NCBI GenBank assembly: GCA_963855995.1
Contig: OY979716.1
Location: forward strand, 35,279,818 to 35,343,817
Length of the DNA stretch: 64,000 nt
Direction of reading: 5' to 3'
Source: Muricea muricata
Lineage: Eukaryota > Cnidaria > Anthozoa > Malacalcyonacea > Plexauridae
Shown: positions 22,773 to 37,733 of the stretch, piece by piece
Layout: each line of letters opens with the position of its first letter
Numbering within the stretch: the stretch's first letter is position 1
Program-made: the position numbers and the translations under genes
The notes under the pieces: generated by a model
Databases searched by the model: none
The model's input: only the letters and a program-made list of their open reading frames with translations
Told to the model about the DNA's origin: nothing

Positions 22773-24058
22773 GGTGGCTCCCTACAGTTTGGTACAGTTT
22801 ATAAATTATTTATATGGATCAGTGACATCAGACATCATCCTCACGACTTTCGCGTGGAATTTTCGTGGTTCGGCAAACAATATGAAACAAGCCGCGGAAA
22901 GTTGTTTTTGAGGGCTTTTTTGCACCAAAACATGGCAATTCTTCGCTTTTTCTCGTATTTTTTAAAAGTTAAAGAGTACGTATGTTTTAACCAGTTTTTA
23001 AGATATATTTTAACGTGTTCTTTCGCATTTATGTTCAACCAATGTCTTTAACGATGCTAAAAAATAATCGCGGATCAAAATGCTATCTTGAACTGTCTTC
23101 AAACGGATTCTCCTATTGTGGACAAAACTTATGTAAGTCCTGTCATTCAACTCCATTCAGATGTAGTATTTTATCTGTTGAATTTAACATAAAAGTACAC
23201 TGCAGACAGTTACAAATAATAGGAGTTGCTAATACTTGTTTTAGACCAATTTTTTAACTTGCAGTTGAATGTTTTGAAACGTTTTTACACGGATTTATCA
23301 ACAAAAACGAATTTGATGAACTATGCATCAATTCAATTAGTATAGTGTTTTCGTGTTTTGTTTTCTGAAGATTTATCGTGTATGTTTGTCTCAAATAATA
23401 AAAAATATCCGTTTCATACAGTGTTTCATAACATACATGCCAAACAACTCACAATGAAATTACCAAAAAAGCCAACTAAAAAACACGCATTTTTCACGCA
23501 TTATAATTCAAACGCATGCGCAGATACCGATCATGTCGAATCGATATTTTGTCACGACAGCAACTTTAACTCGCGTTTAAGAGTGTTTTTCTCGCGTTTC
23601 CTTCGGTGAATTTTTTTGAAATTTTGCACACTTGCTCCATATGATAAGCAAGAAAACATATCAAAATTTCAAGAAATTCTATACGAGGGAATTTCCGTTA
23701 TAGTTATTCGTGTATACCCCAGGACCTGCCTTGCTAACCCCGTCTCAAAATTTAATATATTACTCCTCTTTCAACCATAAATCATTAAAGAAAAATTCAG
23801 AAAAATTCACCGAAGGAACAAAAAGTTATTATCAATTAATTCTGAAATCAGGCAATAATAGTGCTCAAGATAAATCGACATAGTTGCTATGGCAACACCA
23901 ACACTGTTCTAATTTGTTCAAATATGAATACCACGAAACCTCATGTTTTTGCTGAAAATGATCATATTTCCTTGGCATATGTGTATTAAGCATAAATGTG
24001 ATTGAAAATGAAAGTTAACTAAAATAGCAAAAATGTTTGACAAGTGTAGGGAGCCACC
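22773..24058. mobile_element. MITE-like element, position p1, HOR 2
   Basis: Complete, with TTAA at 22769-22772 and 24059-24062. It matches 4867-6152 over the stretches compared, including the altered right terminal repeat. Confidence 0.85.
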
Positions 24059-24062
24059 TTAA

Positions 24063-25005
24063 TAGACGAACTCGAAGGCACTTCGATCCTTTTTTTTACT
24101 ATAATATTCCTTTTCTCTTTTTAAAATGCTCCGCCACAATGGCAGAGCTTGGAAAAATTAGCCTATAGACTCATTCAGCTGTTCTCCTCCACGGAAATCT
24201 TTAGTAAAAGGCGAAAGATTTATTCGTGAATGAAGGGAAACCAGAGTTACTCAAATAATTAAAGCGATCATATTCAATATATACGACATCCATTCAATCT
24301 AATTGTTGTGGTGGGTGGCACAACCTATGAAGATGTGCACGTGATTCGAATATCTCGTTTTCAATTGTAACATACCCAGAGTAAATTTCTCTGGGCGTAA
24401 ACGCACCAAAATACCATCGTTTGCATTTCGAGTAATGAGCAGTGACTTCGAAACAATCAGAAAAATTTTTTTTACCTAAGGCAAAAATACACGACGAGTT
24501 CCTCTTAACAATACAATAATCCAATTACCTTTATCCTTAGACCGAAAACTAATAAATTTTTACAAACTACTCGCTTCTCGTTGCTCATTTTCCAGTTATT
24601 GTAACACAAATAATCCAGAAACTCGGGTAATATAAAATAATAATCCTATCTGAATTACCTATTTTTAATAATTATAGCTCAAGCATTTATTTTATCTTTT
24701 ACCATTAGCCACGTTTTCACTGGAATTTATCGCCAAGGATCATTGCAAAATATATGCTGACGAACCATGCCAGATGAAATCATTACTGAACACCACGACA
24801 AACGATGAAGTAATAAAAATATCAAAGAAGTATAGCCGAAGCAAAACCCGGATTGAATGGCCAAGACACAGGCCTTGCAGCCTAGTCTCTCGCTTACGGC
24901 TCGAAAAATGACAAGTTCGATTCCTGTCCTAGCCCTTTTACACGATATCAATTGGATATATGATTTGTACTTTTTTCTGTCGTTTCCAAAAAAATTTTCC
25001 CTTAA
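24063..25005. repeat. Satellite monomer, L type
   Basis: HOR 2 equivalent of 6157-7099. tRNA-like motif at 24858-24939. Confidence 0.9.
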
Positions 25006-25998
25006 TAGACGAAAAGAAAACTCTTTTTTAAGAGAAGGTAATATGTGAGACAGAGTGTCCCATCAAACCGAACAATCTGGATCTTTTTAAGAATTTATTT
25101 TAAACTAAAATTTAGTTCTTCACGCACATGTGCTTTATTTACTTCGAACTCGAAGGCACTTAGATCCTTTTTTCTACTCTAATATTCCTTTTCTCTTTTT
25201 AAAATGCTCCACCACAATGGCAGAGCTTGGAAAAATTGGCCTATAGACTCATTCAGCTGTTCTCCTCCACGGAAATCTTTAGTAAAAGGCGAAAGCTTTA
25301 CTCGTGAATGAAGGAAAACCAGAGTTACTCAAATAATTAAAGCGATCATATTCAATATATACGACATCCATGCGATCTATTTGTTGTGGTGGGTTGCACA
25401 ACGTATGAAGATGTGCACGTGATTCGAATATCCCGTTTTCAATTGTAACATACCCAGAGTATATTTCTTTGGGCGTAAACGCACCAAAATTACATCGTTT
25501 GCATTTCGAGTAATGAGCAGTGACTTCGACAAAATCGGAAAAATTTTTTTATCTTAAGGCACTCGCTTCTCGTTGGTTATTTTCACGTTGTTGTAACACA
25601 AATAATCCAGAAACTCGGGTAATATAACATAAAAATTGCCTCTGAATTACCTATTTTTAATAATTATAGCTCAAGCATTAATTTTATCTGTTACCATCAG
25701 CCACGTTTTCACTGGAATTTATTGGCAAGGATCATTGCAAAAGATATGCTGACGAACCATGCCAGATGAAATTATTACTGAACATCACGACATACGATAA
25801 AGTAATAAAAATATCAAAGAAGTATAGCCGAAGAAAAACCCGGATTTAATGGCCAAGGCACAGGCCTTGCGGTCAAGTCTCCCGCTTACGGCTCGAAAAA
25901 TGACAGGTTTGATTCCTGTGCTGGCTCTTTTTACACGATATCAATTGGATATATGATTTGTAATTTTTTCGTTCGTTTCGAAAAAATTTTTCCCTTAA
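25006..25998. repeat. Satellite monomer, S type with linker
   Basis: HOR 2 equivalent of 7100-8092. tRNA-like motif at 25850-25932, B box mutated. Confidence 0.9.
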
Positions 25999-27283
25999 GG
26001 TGGCTCCCTACAGTTTGGTACAGTTTATAAATTATTTATATGGATCAGTGACATCAGACATCATCCTCACGACTTTCGCGTGGAATTTTCGTGGTTCGGC
26101 AAACAATATGAAACAAGCCGCGGAAAGTTGTTTTTGAGGGCTTTTTTGCACCAAAACATGGCAATTCTTCGCTTTTTCTCGTATTTTTTAAAAGTTAAAG
26201 AGTACGTATGTTTTAACCAGTTTTTAAGATATATTTTAACGTGTTCTTTCGCATTTATGTTCAACCAATGTCTTTAACGATGCTAAAAAATAATCGCGGA
26301 TCAAAATGCTATCTTGAACTGTCTTCAAACGGATTCTCCTATTGTGGACAAAACTTATGTAAGTCCTGTCATTCAACTCCATTCAGATGTAGTATTTTAT
26401 CTGTTGAATTTAACATAAAAGTACACTGCAGACAGTTACAAATAATAGGAGTTGCTAATACTTGTTTTAGACCAATTTTTTAACTTGCAGTTGAATGTTT
26501 TGAAACGTTTTTACACGGATTTATCAACAAAAACGAATTTGATGAACTATGCATCAATTCAATTAGTATAGTGTTTTCGTGTTTTGTTTTCTGAAGATTT
26601 ATCGTGTATGTTTGTCTCAAATAATAAAAAATATCCGTTTCATACAGTGTTTGATAACATACATGCCAAACAACTCATAATGAAATTACCAAAAAGCCAA
26701 CTAAAAAACACGCATTTTTCACGCATTATAATTCAAACGCATGCGCAGATATCGATCATGTCGAATAGATATTTTGCCACGACAGCAACATCAACTCGCT
26801 TTTAAGAGTGTTTTTCTCGCGTTTCCTTCGGTGAATTTTTTTGAAATTTTGCACACTTGCTCCATATGATAAGCAAGAAAACATATCAAAATTTCAAGAA
26901 ATTCTATAGGAGGGAATTTCCGTTATAGTTATTCGTGTATACCCCAGGACCTGCCTTGCTAACCCCGTCTCAAAATTTAATATACTACTCCTCTTTCAAC
27001 CATAAATCATTAAAGAAAAATTCAGAAAAATTCACCGAAGGAACAAAAAGTTATTATCAATTAATTCTGAAATCAGGCAATAATAGTGCTCAAGATAAAT
27101 CGACATAGTTGCTATGGCAACACCAACACTGTTCTAATTTGTTCAAATATGAATACCACGAAACCTCATGTCTTTGCTGAAAATGATCATATTTCCTTGG
27201 CATATGTGTATTAAGCATAAATGTGATTGAAAATGAAAGTTAACTAAAATAGCAAAAATGTTTGACAACTGTAGGGAGCCACC
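25999..27283. mobile_element. MITE-like element, position p2, HOR 2
   Basis: Complete at 1,285 bp, with TTAA at 25995-25998 and 27284-27287. Carries the same single-base deletion as 8093-9377. Confidence 0.85.
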
Positions 27284-27287
27284 TTAA

Positions 27288-28230
27288 TAGACGAACTCGA
27301 AGGCACTTCGATCCTTTTTTTTACTATAATATTCCTTTTCTCTTTTTAAAATGCTCCGCCACAATGGCAGAGCTTGGAAAAATTAGCCTATAGACTCATT
27401 CAGCTGTTCTCCTCCACGGAAATCTTTAGTAAAAGGCGAAAGATTTATTCGTGAATGAAGGGAAACCAGAGTTACTCAAATAATTAAAGCGATCATATTC
27501 AATATATACGACATCCATTCAATCTAATTGTTGTGGTGGCTGGCACAACCTATGAAGATGTGCACGTGATTCGAATATCTCGTTTTCAATTGTAACATAC
27601 CCAGAGTAAATTTCTCTGGGCGTAAACGCACCAAAATATCATCGTTTGCATTTCGAGTAATGAGCAGTGACTTCGAAACAATCAGAAAAATTTTTTTTAC
27701 CTAAGGCAAAAATACACGACGAGTTCCTCTTAACAATACAATAATCCAATTACCTTTATCCTTAGACCGAAAACTAATAAATTTTTACAAACTACTCGCT
27801 TCTCGTTGCTCATTTTCCAGTTATTGTAACACAAATAATCCAGAAACTCGGGTAATATAAAATAATAATCCTATCTGAATTACCTATTTTTAATAATTAT
27901 AGCTCAAGCATTTATTTTATCTTTTACCATTAGCCACGTTTTCACTGAAATTTATCGCCAAGGATCATTGCAAAATATATGCTGACGAACCATGCCAGAT
28001 GAAATCATTACTGAACACCACGACAAACGATGAAGTAATAAAAATATCAAAGAAGTATAGCCGAAGCAAAACCCGGATTAAATGGCCAAGACACAGGCCT
28101 TGCAGCCTAGTCTCTCGCTTACGGCTCGAAAAATGACAAGTTCGATTCCTGTCCTAGCCCTTTTACACGATATCAATTGGATATATGATTTGTACTTTTT
28201 TCCGTCGTTTCCAAAAAAATTTTCCCTTAA
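27288..28230. repeat. Satellite monomer, L type
   Basis: HOR 2 equivalent of 9382-10324. tRNA-like motif at 28083-28164. Confidence 0.9.
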
Positions 28231-29223
28231 TAGACGAAAAGAAAACTCTTTTTCAAGAGAAGGTAATATGTAAGACAGAGTGTCCCATCAAACCGAACAA
28301 TCTGGATCTTTTTAAGAATTTATTTTAAACTAAAATTTAGTTCTTCACGCACATGTGCTTTATTTACTTCGAACTCGAAGGCACTTAGATCCTTTTTTCT
28401 ACTCTAATATTCCTTTTCTCTTTTTAAAATGCTCCACCACAATGGCAGAGCTTGGAAAAATTGGCCTATAGACTCATTCAGCTGTTCTCCTCCACGGAAA
28501 TCTTTAGTAAAAGGCGAAAGATTTATTCGTGAATGAAGGAAAACCAGAGTTACTCAAATAATTAAAGCGATCATATTCAATATATACGACATCCATGCAA
28601 TCTATTTGTTGTGGTGGGTGGCACAACGTATGAAGATGTGCACGTGATTCGAATATCCCGTTTTCAATTGTAACATACCCAGAGTATATTTCTTTGGGCG
28701 TAAACGCACCAAAATTACATCGTTTGCATTTCGAGTAATGAGCAGTGACTTCGACAAAATCGGAAAAATTTTTTTATCTTAAGGCACTCGCTTCTCGTTG
28801 GTTATTTTCACGTTGTTGTAACACAAATAATCCAGAAACTCGGGTAATATAACATAAAAATTGCCTCTGAATTACCTATTTTTAATAATTATAGCTCAAG
28901 CATTAATTTTATCTGTTACCATCAGCCACGTTTTCACTGGAATTTATTGGCAAGGATCATTGCAAAAGATATGCTGACGAACCATGCCAGATGAAATTAT
29001 TACTGAACATCACGACATACGATAAAGTAATAAAAATATCAAAGAAGTATAGCCGAAGAAAAACCCGGATTTAATGGCCAAGGCACAGGCCTTGCGGTCA
29101 AGTCTCCCGCTTACGGCTCGAAAAATGACAGGTTTGATTCCTGTGCTGGCTCTTTTTACACGATATCAATTGGATATATGATTTGTAATTTTTTCGTTCG
29201 TTTCGAAAAAATTTTTCCCTTAA
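28231..29223. repeat. Satellite monomer, S type with linker
   Basis: HOR 2 equivalent of 10325-11317. tRNA-like motif at 29075-29157, B box mutated. Confidence 0.9.
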
Positions 29224-30509
29224 GGTGGCTCCCTACAGTTTGGTACAGTTTATAAATTATTTATATGGATCAGTGACATCAGACATCATCCTCACGACTT
29301 TCGCGTGGAATTTTCGTGGTTCGGCAAACAATATGAAACAAGCCGCGGAAAGTTGTTTTTGAGGGCTTTTTTGCACCAAAACATGGCAATTCTTCGCTTT
29401 TTCTCGTATTTTTTAAAAGTTAAAGAGTACGTATGTTTTAACCAGTTTTTAAGATATATTTTAACGTGTTCTTTCGCATTTATGTTCAACCAATGTCTTT
29501 AACGATGCTAAAAAATAATCGCGGATCAAAATGCTATCTTGAACTGTCTTCAAACGGATTCTCCTATTGTGGACAAAACTTATGTAAGTCCTGTCATTCA
29601 ACTCCATTCAGATGTAGTATTTTATCTGTTGAATTTAACATAAAAGTACACTGCAGACAGTTACAAATAATAGGAGTTGCTAATACTTGTTTTAGACCAA
29701 TTTTTTAACTTGCAGTTGAATGTTTTGAAACGTTTTTAGACGGATTTATCAACAAAAACGAATTTGATGAACTATGCATCAATTCAATTAGTATAGTGTT
29801 TTCGTGTTTTGTTTTCTGAAGATTTATCGTGTATGTTTGTCTCAAATAATAAAAAATATCCGTTTCATACAGTGTTTCATAACATACATGCCAAACAACT
29901 CACAATGAAATTACCAAAAAAGCCAACTAAAAAACACGCATTTTTCACGCATTATAATTCAAACGCATGCGCAGATATCGATCATGTCGAATAGATATTT
30001 TGCCACGACAGCAACATCAACTCGCTTTTAAGAGTGTTTTTCTCGCGTTTCCTTCGGTGAATTTTTTTGAAATTTTGCACACTTGCTCCATATGATAAGC
30101 AAGAAAACATATCAAAATTTCAAGAAATTCTATAGGAGGGAATTTCCGTTATAGTTATTCGTGTATACCCCAGGACCTGCCTTGCTAACCCCGTCTCAAA
30201 ATTTAATATACTACTCCTCTTTCAACCATAAATCATTAAAGAAAATTTCAGAAAAACTCATCGAAGGAACAAAAAGTTATTATCAATTAATTCTGAAATC
30301 AGGCAATAATAGTGCTCAAGATAAATCGACATAGTTGCTAAGGCAACACCAACACTGTTCTAATTTGTTCAAATATGAATACCACGAAACCTCATATCTT
30401 TGCTGAAAATGATCATATTTCCTTGGCATATGTGTATTAAGCATAAATGTGATTGAAAATGAAAGTTAACTAAAATAGCAAAAATGTTTGACAACTGTAG
30501 GGAGCCACC
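29224..30509. mobile_element. MITE-like element, position p3, HOR 2
   Basis: Complete, with TTAA at 29220-29223 and 30510-30513. Has the same marker substitutions as 11318-12603. Confidence 0.85.
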
Positions 30510-30513
30510 TTAA

Positions 30514-30910
30514 TAGACGAACTCGAAGGCACTTCGATCCTTTTTTTTACTATAATATTCCTTTTCTCTTTTTAAAATGCTCCGCCACAATGGCAGAGCT
30601 TGGAAAAATTGGCCTATAGACTCATTCAGCTGTTCTCCTCCACGGAAATCTTTAGTAAAAGACGAAAGATTTATTCGTGAATGAAGGAAAACCAGAGTTA
30701 CTCAAATAATTAAAGCGATCATATTCAATATATACGACATCCATGCAATCTATTTGTTGTGGTGGGTGGCACAACGTATGAAGATGTGAACGTGATTCGA
30801 ATATCCCGTTTTCAATTGTAACATACCCAGAGTATATTTCTTTGGGCGTAAACGCACCAAAATTACATCGTTTGCATTTCGAGCTCGTTTCGAAAAAATT
30901 TTTCCCTTAA
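30514..30910. repeat. Satellite monomer, D type without linker
   Basis: HOR 2 equivalent of 12608-13004. Deletion junction at 30883. Confidence 0.9.
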
Positions 30911-32196
30911 GGTGGCTCCCTACAGTTTGGTACAGTTTATAAATTATTTATATGGATCAGTGACATCAGACATCATCCTCACGACTTTCGCGTGGAATTT
31001 TCGTGGTTCGGCAAACAATATGAAACAAGCCGCGGAAAGTTGTTTTTGAGGGTTTTTTTGCACCAAAACATGGCAATTCTTCGCTTTTTCTCGTATTTTT
31101 TAAAAGTTAAAGAGTACGTATGTTTTAACCAGTTTTTAAGATATATTTTAACGTGTTCTTTCGCATTTATGTTCAACCAATGTCTTTAACGATGCTAAAA
31201 AATAATCGCGGATCAAAATGCTATCTTGAACTGTCTTCAAACGGATTCTCCTATTGTGGACAAAACTTATGTAAGTCCTGTCATTCAACTCCATTCAGAT
31301 GTAGTATTTTATCTGTTGAATTTAACATAAAAGTACACTGCAGACAGTTACAAATAATAGGAGTTGCTAATACTTGTTTTAGACCAATTTTTTAACTTGC
31401 AGTTGAATGTTTTGAAACGTTTTTACACGGATTTATCAACAAAAACGAATTTGATGAACTATGCATCAATTCAATTAGTATAGTGTTTTCGTGTTTTGTT
31501 TTCTGAAGATTTATCGTGTATGTTTGTCTCAAATAATAAAAAATATCCGTTTCATACAGTGTTTCATAACATACATGCCAAACAACTCACAATGAAATTA
31601 CCAAAAAAGCCAACTAAAAAACACGCATTTTTCACGCATTATAATTCAAACGCATGCGCAGATACCGATCATGTCGAATCGATATTTTGTCACGACAGCA
31701 ACATCAACTCGCTTTTAAGAGTTTTTTTCTCGCGTTTCCTTCGGTGAATTTTTTTGAAATTTTGCACACTTGCTCCATATGATAAGCAAGAAAACATATC
31801 AAAATTTCAAGAAATTCTATAGGAGGGAATTTCCGTTATAGTTATTCGTGTATACCCCAGGACCTGCCTTGCTAACCCCGTCTCAAAATTTAATATATTA
31901 CTCCTCTTTCAACCATAAATCATTAAAGAAAAATTCAGAAAAATTCACCGAAGGAACAAAAAGTTATTATCAATTAATTTTGAAATCAGGCAATAATAGT
32001 GCTCAAGATAAATCGACATAGTTGCTATGGCAACACCAACACTGTTCTAATTTGTTCAAATATGAATACCACGAAACCTCATATCTTTGCTGAAAATGAT
32101 CATATTTCCTTGGCATATGTGTATTAAACATAAATGTGATTGAAAATGAAAGTTAACTAAAATAGCAAAAATGTTTGACAACTGTAGGGAGCCACC
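30911..32196. mobile_element. MITE-like element, position p4, HOR 2
   Basis: Complete, with TTAA at 30907-30910 and 32197-32200. Equivalent of 13005-14290, again placed close behind the p3 element. Confidence 0.85.
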
Positions 32197-32200
32197 TTAA

Positions 32201-33144
32201 TAGACGAACTCGAAGGCACTTCGATCCTTTTTTTTACTATAATATTCCTTTTCTCTTTTTAAAATGCTCCGCCACAATGGCAGAGCTTGGAAAAATTAGC
32301 CTATAGACTCATTCAGCTGTTCTCCTCCACGGAAATCTTTAGTAAAAGGCGAAAGATTTATTCGTGAATGAAGGGAAACCAGAGTTACTCAAATAATTAA
32401 AGCGATCATATTCAATATATACGACATCCATTCAATGTAATTGTTGTGGTGGGTGGCACAACCTATGAAGATGTGCACGTGATTCGAATATCTCGTTTTC
32501 AATTGTAACATACCCAGAGTAAATTTCTCTGGGCGTAAACGCACCAAAATATCATCGTTTGCATTTCGAGTAATGAGCAGTGACTTCGAAACAATCAGAA
32601 AAATTTTTTTTTACCTAAGGCAAAAATACACGACGAGTTCCTCTTAACAATACAATAATCCAATTACCTTTATCCTTAGACCGAAAACTAATAAATTTTT
32701 ACAAACTACTCGCTTCTCGTTGCTCATTTTCCAGTTATTGTAACACAAATAATCCAGAAACTCGGGTAATATAAAATAATAATCCTATCTGAATTACCTA
32801 TTTTTAATAATTATAGCTCAAGCATTTATTTTATCTTTTACCATTAGCCACGTTTTCACTGGAATTTATCGCCAAGAATCATTGCAAAATATATGCTGAC
32901 GAACCATGCCAGATGAAATCATTACTGAACACCACGACAAACGATGAAGTAATAAAAATATCAAAGATGTATAGCCGAAGCAAAACCCGGATTGAATGGC
33001 CAAGACACAGGCCTTGCAGCCTAGTCTCTCGCTTACGGCTCGAAAAATGACAAGTTCGATTCCTGTCCTAGCCCTTTTACACGATATCAATTGGATATAT
33101 GATTTGTACTTTTTTCTGTCGTTTCCAAAAAATTTTTCCCTTAA
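32201..33144. repeat. Satellite monomer, L type
   Basis: HOR 2 equivalent of 14295-15238. tRNA-like motif at 32997-33078. Confidence 0.9.
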
Positions 33145-33677
33145 TAGACGAAAAGAAAACTCTTTTTTAAGAGAAGGTAATATGTAAGACAGAGTGTCCC
33201 ATCAAACCGAACAATCTGGACTCTTTTTAAGAATTTATTTTAAACTAAAATTTAGTTCTTCACGCACATGTGCTTTATTTACTTCGAACTCGAAGGCACT
33301 TAGATCCTTTTTTCTACTCTAATATTCCTTTTCTCTTTTTAAAATGCTCCACCACAATGGCAGAGCTTGGAAAAATTGGCCTATAGACTCATTCAGCTGT
33401 TCTCCTCCACGGAAATCTTTAGTAAAAGGCGAAAGATTTATTCGTGAATGAAGGAAAACCAGGGTTACTCAAATAATTAAAGCGATCATATTCAATATAT
33501 ACGACATCCATGCAATCTATTTGTTGTGGTGGGTGGCACAACGTATGAAGATGTGCACGTGATTCGAATATCCCGTTTTCAATTGTAACATACCCAGAGT
33601 ATATTTCTTTGGGCGTAAACGCACCAAAATTACATCGTTTGCATTTCGAGCTCGTTTCGAAAAAATTTTTCCCTTAA
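33145..33677. repeat. Satellite monomer, D type with linker
   Basis: HOR 2 equivalent of 15239-15771. Deletion junction at 33650. Confidence 0.9.
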
Positions 33678-34963
33678 GGTGGCTCCCTACAGTTTGGTAC
33701 AGTTTATAAATTATTTATATGGATCAGTGACATCAGACATCATCCTCACGACTTTCGCGTGGAATTTTCGTGGTTCGGCAAACAATATGAAACAAGCCGC
33801 GGAAAGTTGTTTTTGAGGGCTTTTTTGCACCAAAACATGGCAATTCTTCGCTTTTTCTCGTATTTTTTAAAAGTTAAAGAGTACGTATGTTTTAACCAGT
33901 TTTTAAGATATATTTTAACGTGTTCTTTCGCATTTATGTTCAACCAATGTCTTTAACGATGCTAAAAAATAATCGCGGATCAAAATGCTATCTTGAACTG
34001 TCTTCAAACGGATTCTCCTATTGTGGACAAAACTTATGTAAGTCCTGTCATTCAACTCCATTCAGATGTAGTATTTTATCTGTTGAATTTAACATAAAAG
34101 TACACTGCAGACAGTTACAAATAATAGGAGTTGCTAATACTTGTTTTAGACCAATTTTTTAACTTGCAGTTAAATGTTTTGAAACGTTTTTACACGGATT
34201 TATCAACAAAAACGAATTTGATGAACTATGCATCAATTCAATTAGTATAGTGTTTTCGTGTTTTGTTTTCTGAAGATTTATCGTGTATGTTTGTCTCAAA
34301 TAATAAAAAATATCCATTTCATACAGTGTTTCATAACATACATGCCAAACAACTCACAATGAAATTACCAAAAAAGCCAACTAAAAAACACGCATTTTTC
34401 ACGCATTATAATTTAAACGCATGCGCAGATACCGATCATGTCGAATCGATATTTTGTCACGACAGCAACATCAACTCGCTTTTAAGAGTGTTTTTCTCGC
34501 GTTTCCTTCGGTGAATATTTTTGAAATTTTGCACACTTGCTCCATATGATAAGCAAGAAAACATATCAAAATTTCAAGAAATTCTATACGAGGGAATTTC
34601 CGTTATAGTTATTCGTGTATACCCCAGGACCTGCCTTGCTAACCCCGTCTCAAAATTTAATATATTACTCCTCTTTCAACCATAAATCATTAAAGAAAAA
34701 CTCAGAAAAATTCACCAAAGGAACAAAAAGTTATTATCAATTAATTCTGAAATCAGGCAATAATAGTGCTCAAGATAAATCGACATAGTTGCTATGGCAA
34801 CACCAACACTGTTCTAATTTGTTCAAATATGAATACCACGAAACCTCATATCTTTGCTGAAAATGATCATATTTCCTTGGCATATGTGTATTAAGCATAA
34901 ATGTGATTGAAAATGAAAGTTAACTAAAATAGCAAAAATGTTTGACAACTGTAGGGAGCCACC
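33678..34963. mobile_element. MITE-like element, position p5, HOR 2
   Basis: Complete, with TTAA at 33674-33677 and 34964-34967. Equivalent of 15772-17057, differing at c34701. Confidence 0.85.
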
Positions 34964-34967
34964 TTAA

Positions 34968-35910
34968 TAGACGAACTCGAAGGCACTTCGATCCTTTTTT
35001 TTACTATAATATTCCTTTTCTCTTTTTAAAATGCTCCGCCACAATGGCAGAGCTTGGAAAAATTAGCCTATAGACTCATTCAGCTGTTCTCCTCCACGGA
35101 AATCTTTAGTAAAAGGCGAAAGATTTATTCGTGAATGAAGGGAAACCAGAGTTACTCAAATAATTAAAGCGATCATATTCAATATATACGACATCCATTC
35201 AATGTAATTGTTGTGGTGGGTGGCACAACCTATGAAGATGTGCACGTGATTCGAATATCTCGTTTTCAATTGTAACATACCCAGAGTAAATTTCTCTGGG
35301 CGTAAACGCACCAAAATATCATCGTTTGCATTTCGAGTAATGAGCAGTGACTTCGAAACAATCAGAAAAATTTTTTTTACCTAAGGCAAAAATACACGAC
35401 GAGTTCCTCTTAACAATACAATAATCCAATTACCTTTATCCTTAGACCGAAAACTAATAAATTTTTACAAACTACTCGCTTCTCGTTGCTCATTTTCCAG
35501 TTATTGTAACACAAATAATCCAGAAACTCGGGTAATATAAAATAATAATCCTATCTGAATTACCTATTTTTAATAATTATAGCTCAAGCATTTATTTTAT
35601 CTTTTACCATTAGCCACGTTTTCACTGGAATTTATCGCCAAGAATCATTGCAAAATATATGCTGACGAACCATGCCAGATGAAATCATTACTGAACACCA
35701 CGACAAACGATGAAGTAATAAAAATATCAAAGATGTATAGCCGAAGCAAAACCCGGATTGAATGGCCAAGACACAGGCCTTGCAGCCTAGTCTCTCGCTT
35801 ACGGCTCGAAAAATGACAAGTTCGATTCCTGTCCTAGCCCTTTTACACGATATCAATTGGATATATGATTTGTACTTTTTTCTGTCGTTTCCAAAAAATT
35901 TTTTCCTTAA
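34968..35910. repeat. Satellite monomer, L type
   Basis: HOR 2 equivalent of 17062-18004. tRNA-like motif at 35763-35844. Confidence 0.9.
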
Positions 35911-36443
35911 TAGACGAAAAGAAAACTCTTTTTTAAGAGAACGTAATATGTAAGACAGAGTGTCCCATCAAACCGAACAATCTGGACTCTTTTTAAGAAT
36001 TTATTTTAAACTAAAATTTAGTTCTTCACGCACATGTGCTTTATTTACTTCGAACTCGAAGGCACTTAGATCCTTTTTTCTACTCTAATATTCCTTTTCT
36101 CTTTTTAAAATGCTCCACCACAATGGCAGAGCTTGGAAAAATGGGCCTATAGACTCATTCAGCTGTTCTCCTCCACGGAAATCTTTAGTAAAAGGCGAAA
36201 GATTTATTCGTGAATGAAGGAAAACCAGAGTTACTCAAATAATTAAAGCGATCATATTCAATATATACGACATCCATGCAATCTATTTGTTGTGGTGGGT
36301 GGCACAACGTATGAAGATGTGCACGTGATTCGAATATCCCGTTTTCAATTGTAACATACCCAGAGTATATTTCTTTGGGCGTAAACGCACCAAAATTACA
36401 TCGTTTGCATTTCGAGCTCGTTTCGAAAAAATTTTTCCCTTAA
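35911..36443. repeat. Satellite monomer, D type with linker
   Basis: HOR 2 equivalent of 18005-18537. Deletion junction at 36416. Confidence 0.9.
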
Positions 36444-37729
36444 GGTGGCTCCCTACAATTTGGTACAGTTTATAAATTATTTATATGGATCAGTGACATC
36501 AGACATCATCCTCACGACTTTCGCGTGGAATTTTCGTGGTTCGGCAAACAATATGAAACAAGCCGCGGAAAGTTGTTTTTGAGGGTTTTTTTGCACCAAA
36601 ACATGGCAATTCTTCGCTTTTTCTCGTATTTTTTAAAAGTTAAAGAGTACGTATGTTTTAACCAGTTTTTAAGATATATTTTAACGTGTTCTTTCGCATT
36701 TATGTTCAACCAATGTCTTTAACGATGCTAAAAAATAATCGCGGATCAAAATGCTATCTTGAACTGTCTTCAAACGGATTCTCCTATTGTGGACAAAACT
36801 TATGTAAGTCCTGTCATTCAACTCCATTCAGATGTAGTATTTTATCTGTTGAATTTAACATAAAAGTACACTGCAGACACTTACAAATAATAGGAGTTGC
36901 TAATACTTGTTTTAGACCAATTTTTTAACTTGCAGTTGAATGTTTTGAAACGTTTTTACACGGATTTATCAACAAAAACGAATTTGATGAACTATGCATC
37001 AATTCAATTAGTATAGTGTTTTCGTGTTTTGTTTTCTGAAGATTTATCGTGTATGTTTGTCTCAAATAATAAAAAATATCCGTTTCATACAGTGTTTCAT
37101 AACATACATGCCAAACAACTCACAATGAAATTACCAAAAAAGCCAACTAAAAAACACGCATTTTTCACGCATTATAATTCAAACGTATGGGCAGATACCG
37201 ATCATGTCGAATCGATATTTTGTCACGACAGCAGCATCAACTCGCTTTTAAGAGTGTTTTTCTCGCTTTTCCTTTGGTGAATTTTTTTGAAATTTTGCAC
37301 ACTTGCTCCATATGATAAGCAAGAAAACATATCAAAATTTCAAGAAATTCTAAAGGAGGGAATTTCCGTTATAGTTATTCGTGTATACCCCAGGACCTGC
37401 CTTGCTAACCACGTCTCAAAATTTAATATATTACTCCTCTTTCAACCATTAATCATTAAAGAAAAATTCAGAAAAATTCACCGAAGGAACAAAAAGTTAT
37501 TATCAATTAATTCTGAAATCAGGCAATAATAGTGCTCAAGATAAATCGACATAGTTGCTATGGCAACACCAACACTGTTCTAATTTGTTCAAATATGAAT
37601 ACCACGAAACCTCATATCTTTGCTGAAAATGATCATATTTCCTTGGCATATGTGTATTAAGCATAAATGTGATTGAAAATGAAAGTTAACTAAAATAGCA
37701 AAAATGTTTGACAACTGTAGGGAGCCACC
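36444..37729. mobile_element. MITE-like element, position p6, HOR 2
   Basis: Complete, with TTAA at 36440-36443 and 37730-37733. The left terminal repeat is altered as in 18538-19823. Confidence 0.85.
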
Positions 37730-37733
37730 TTAA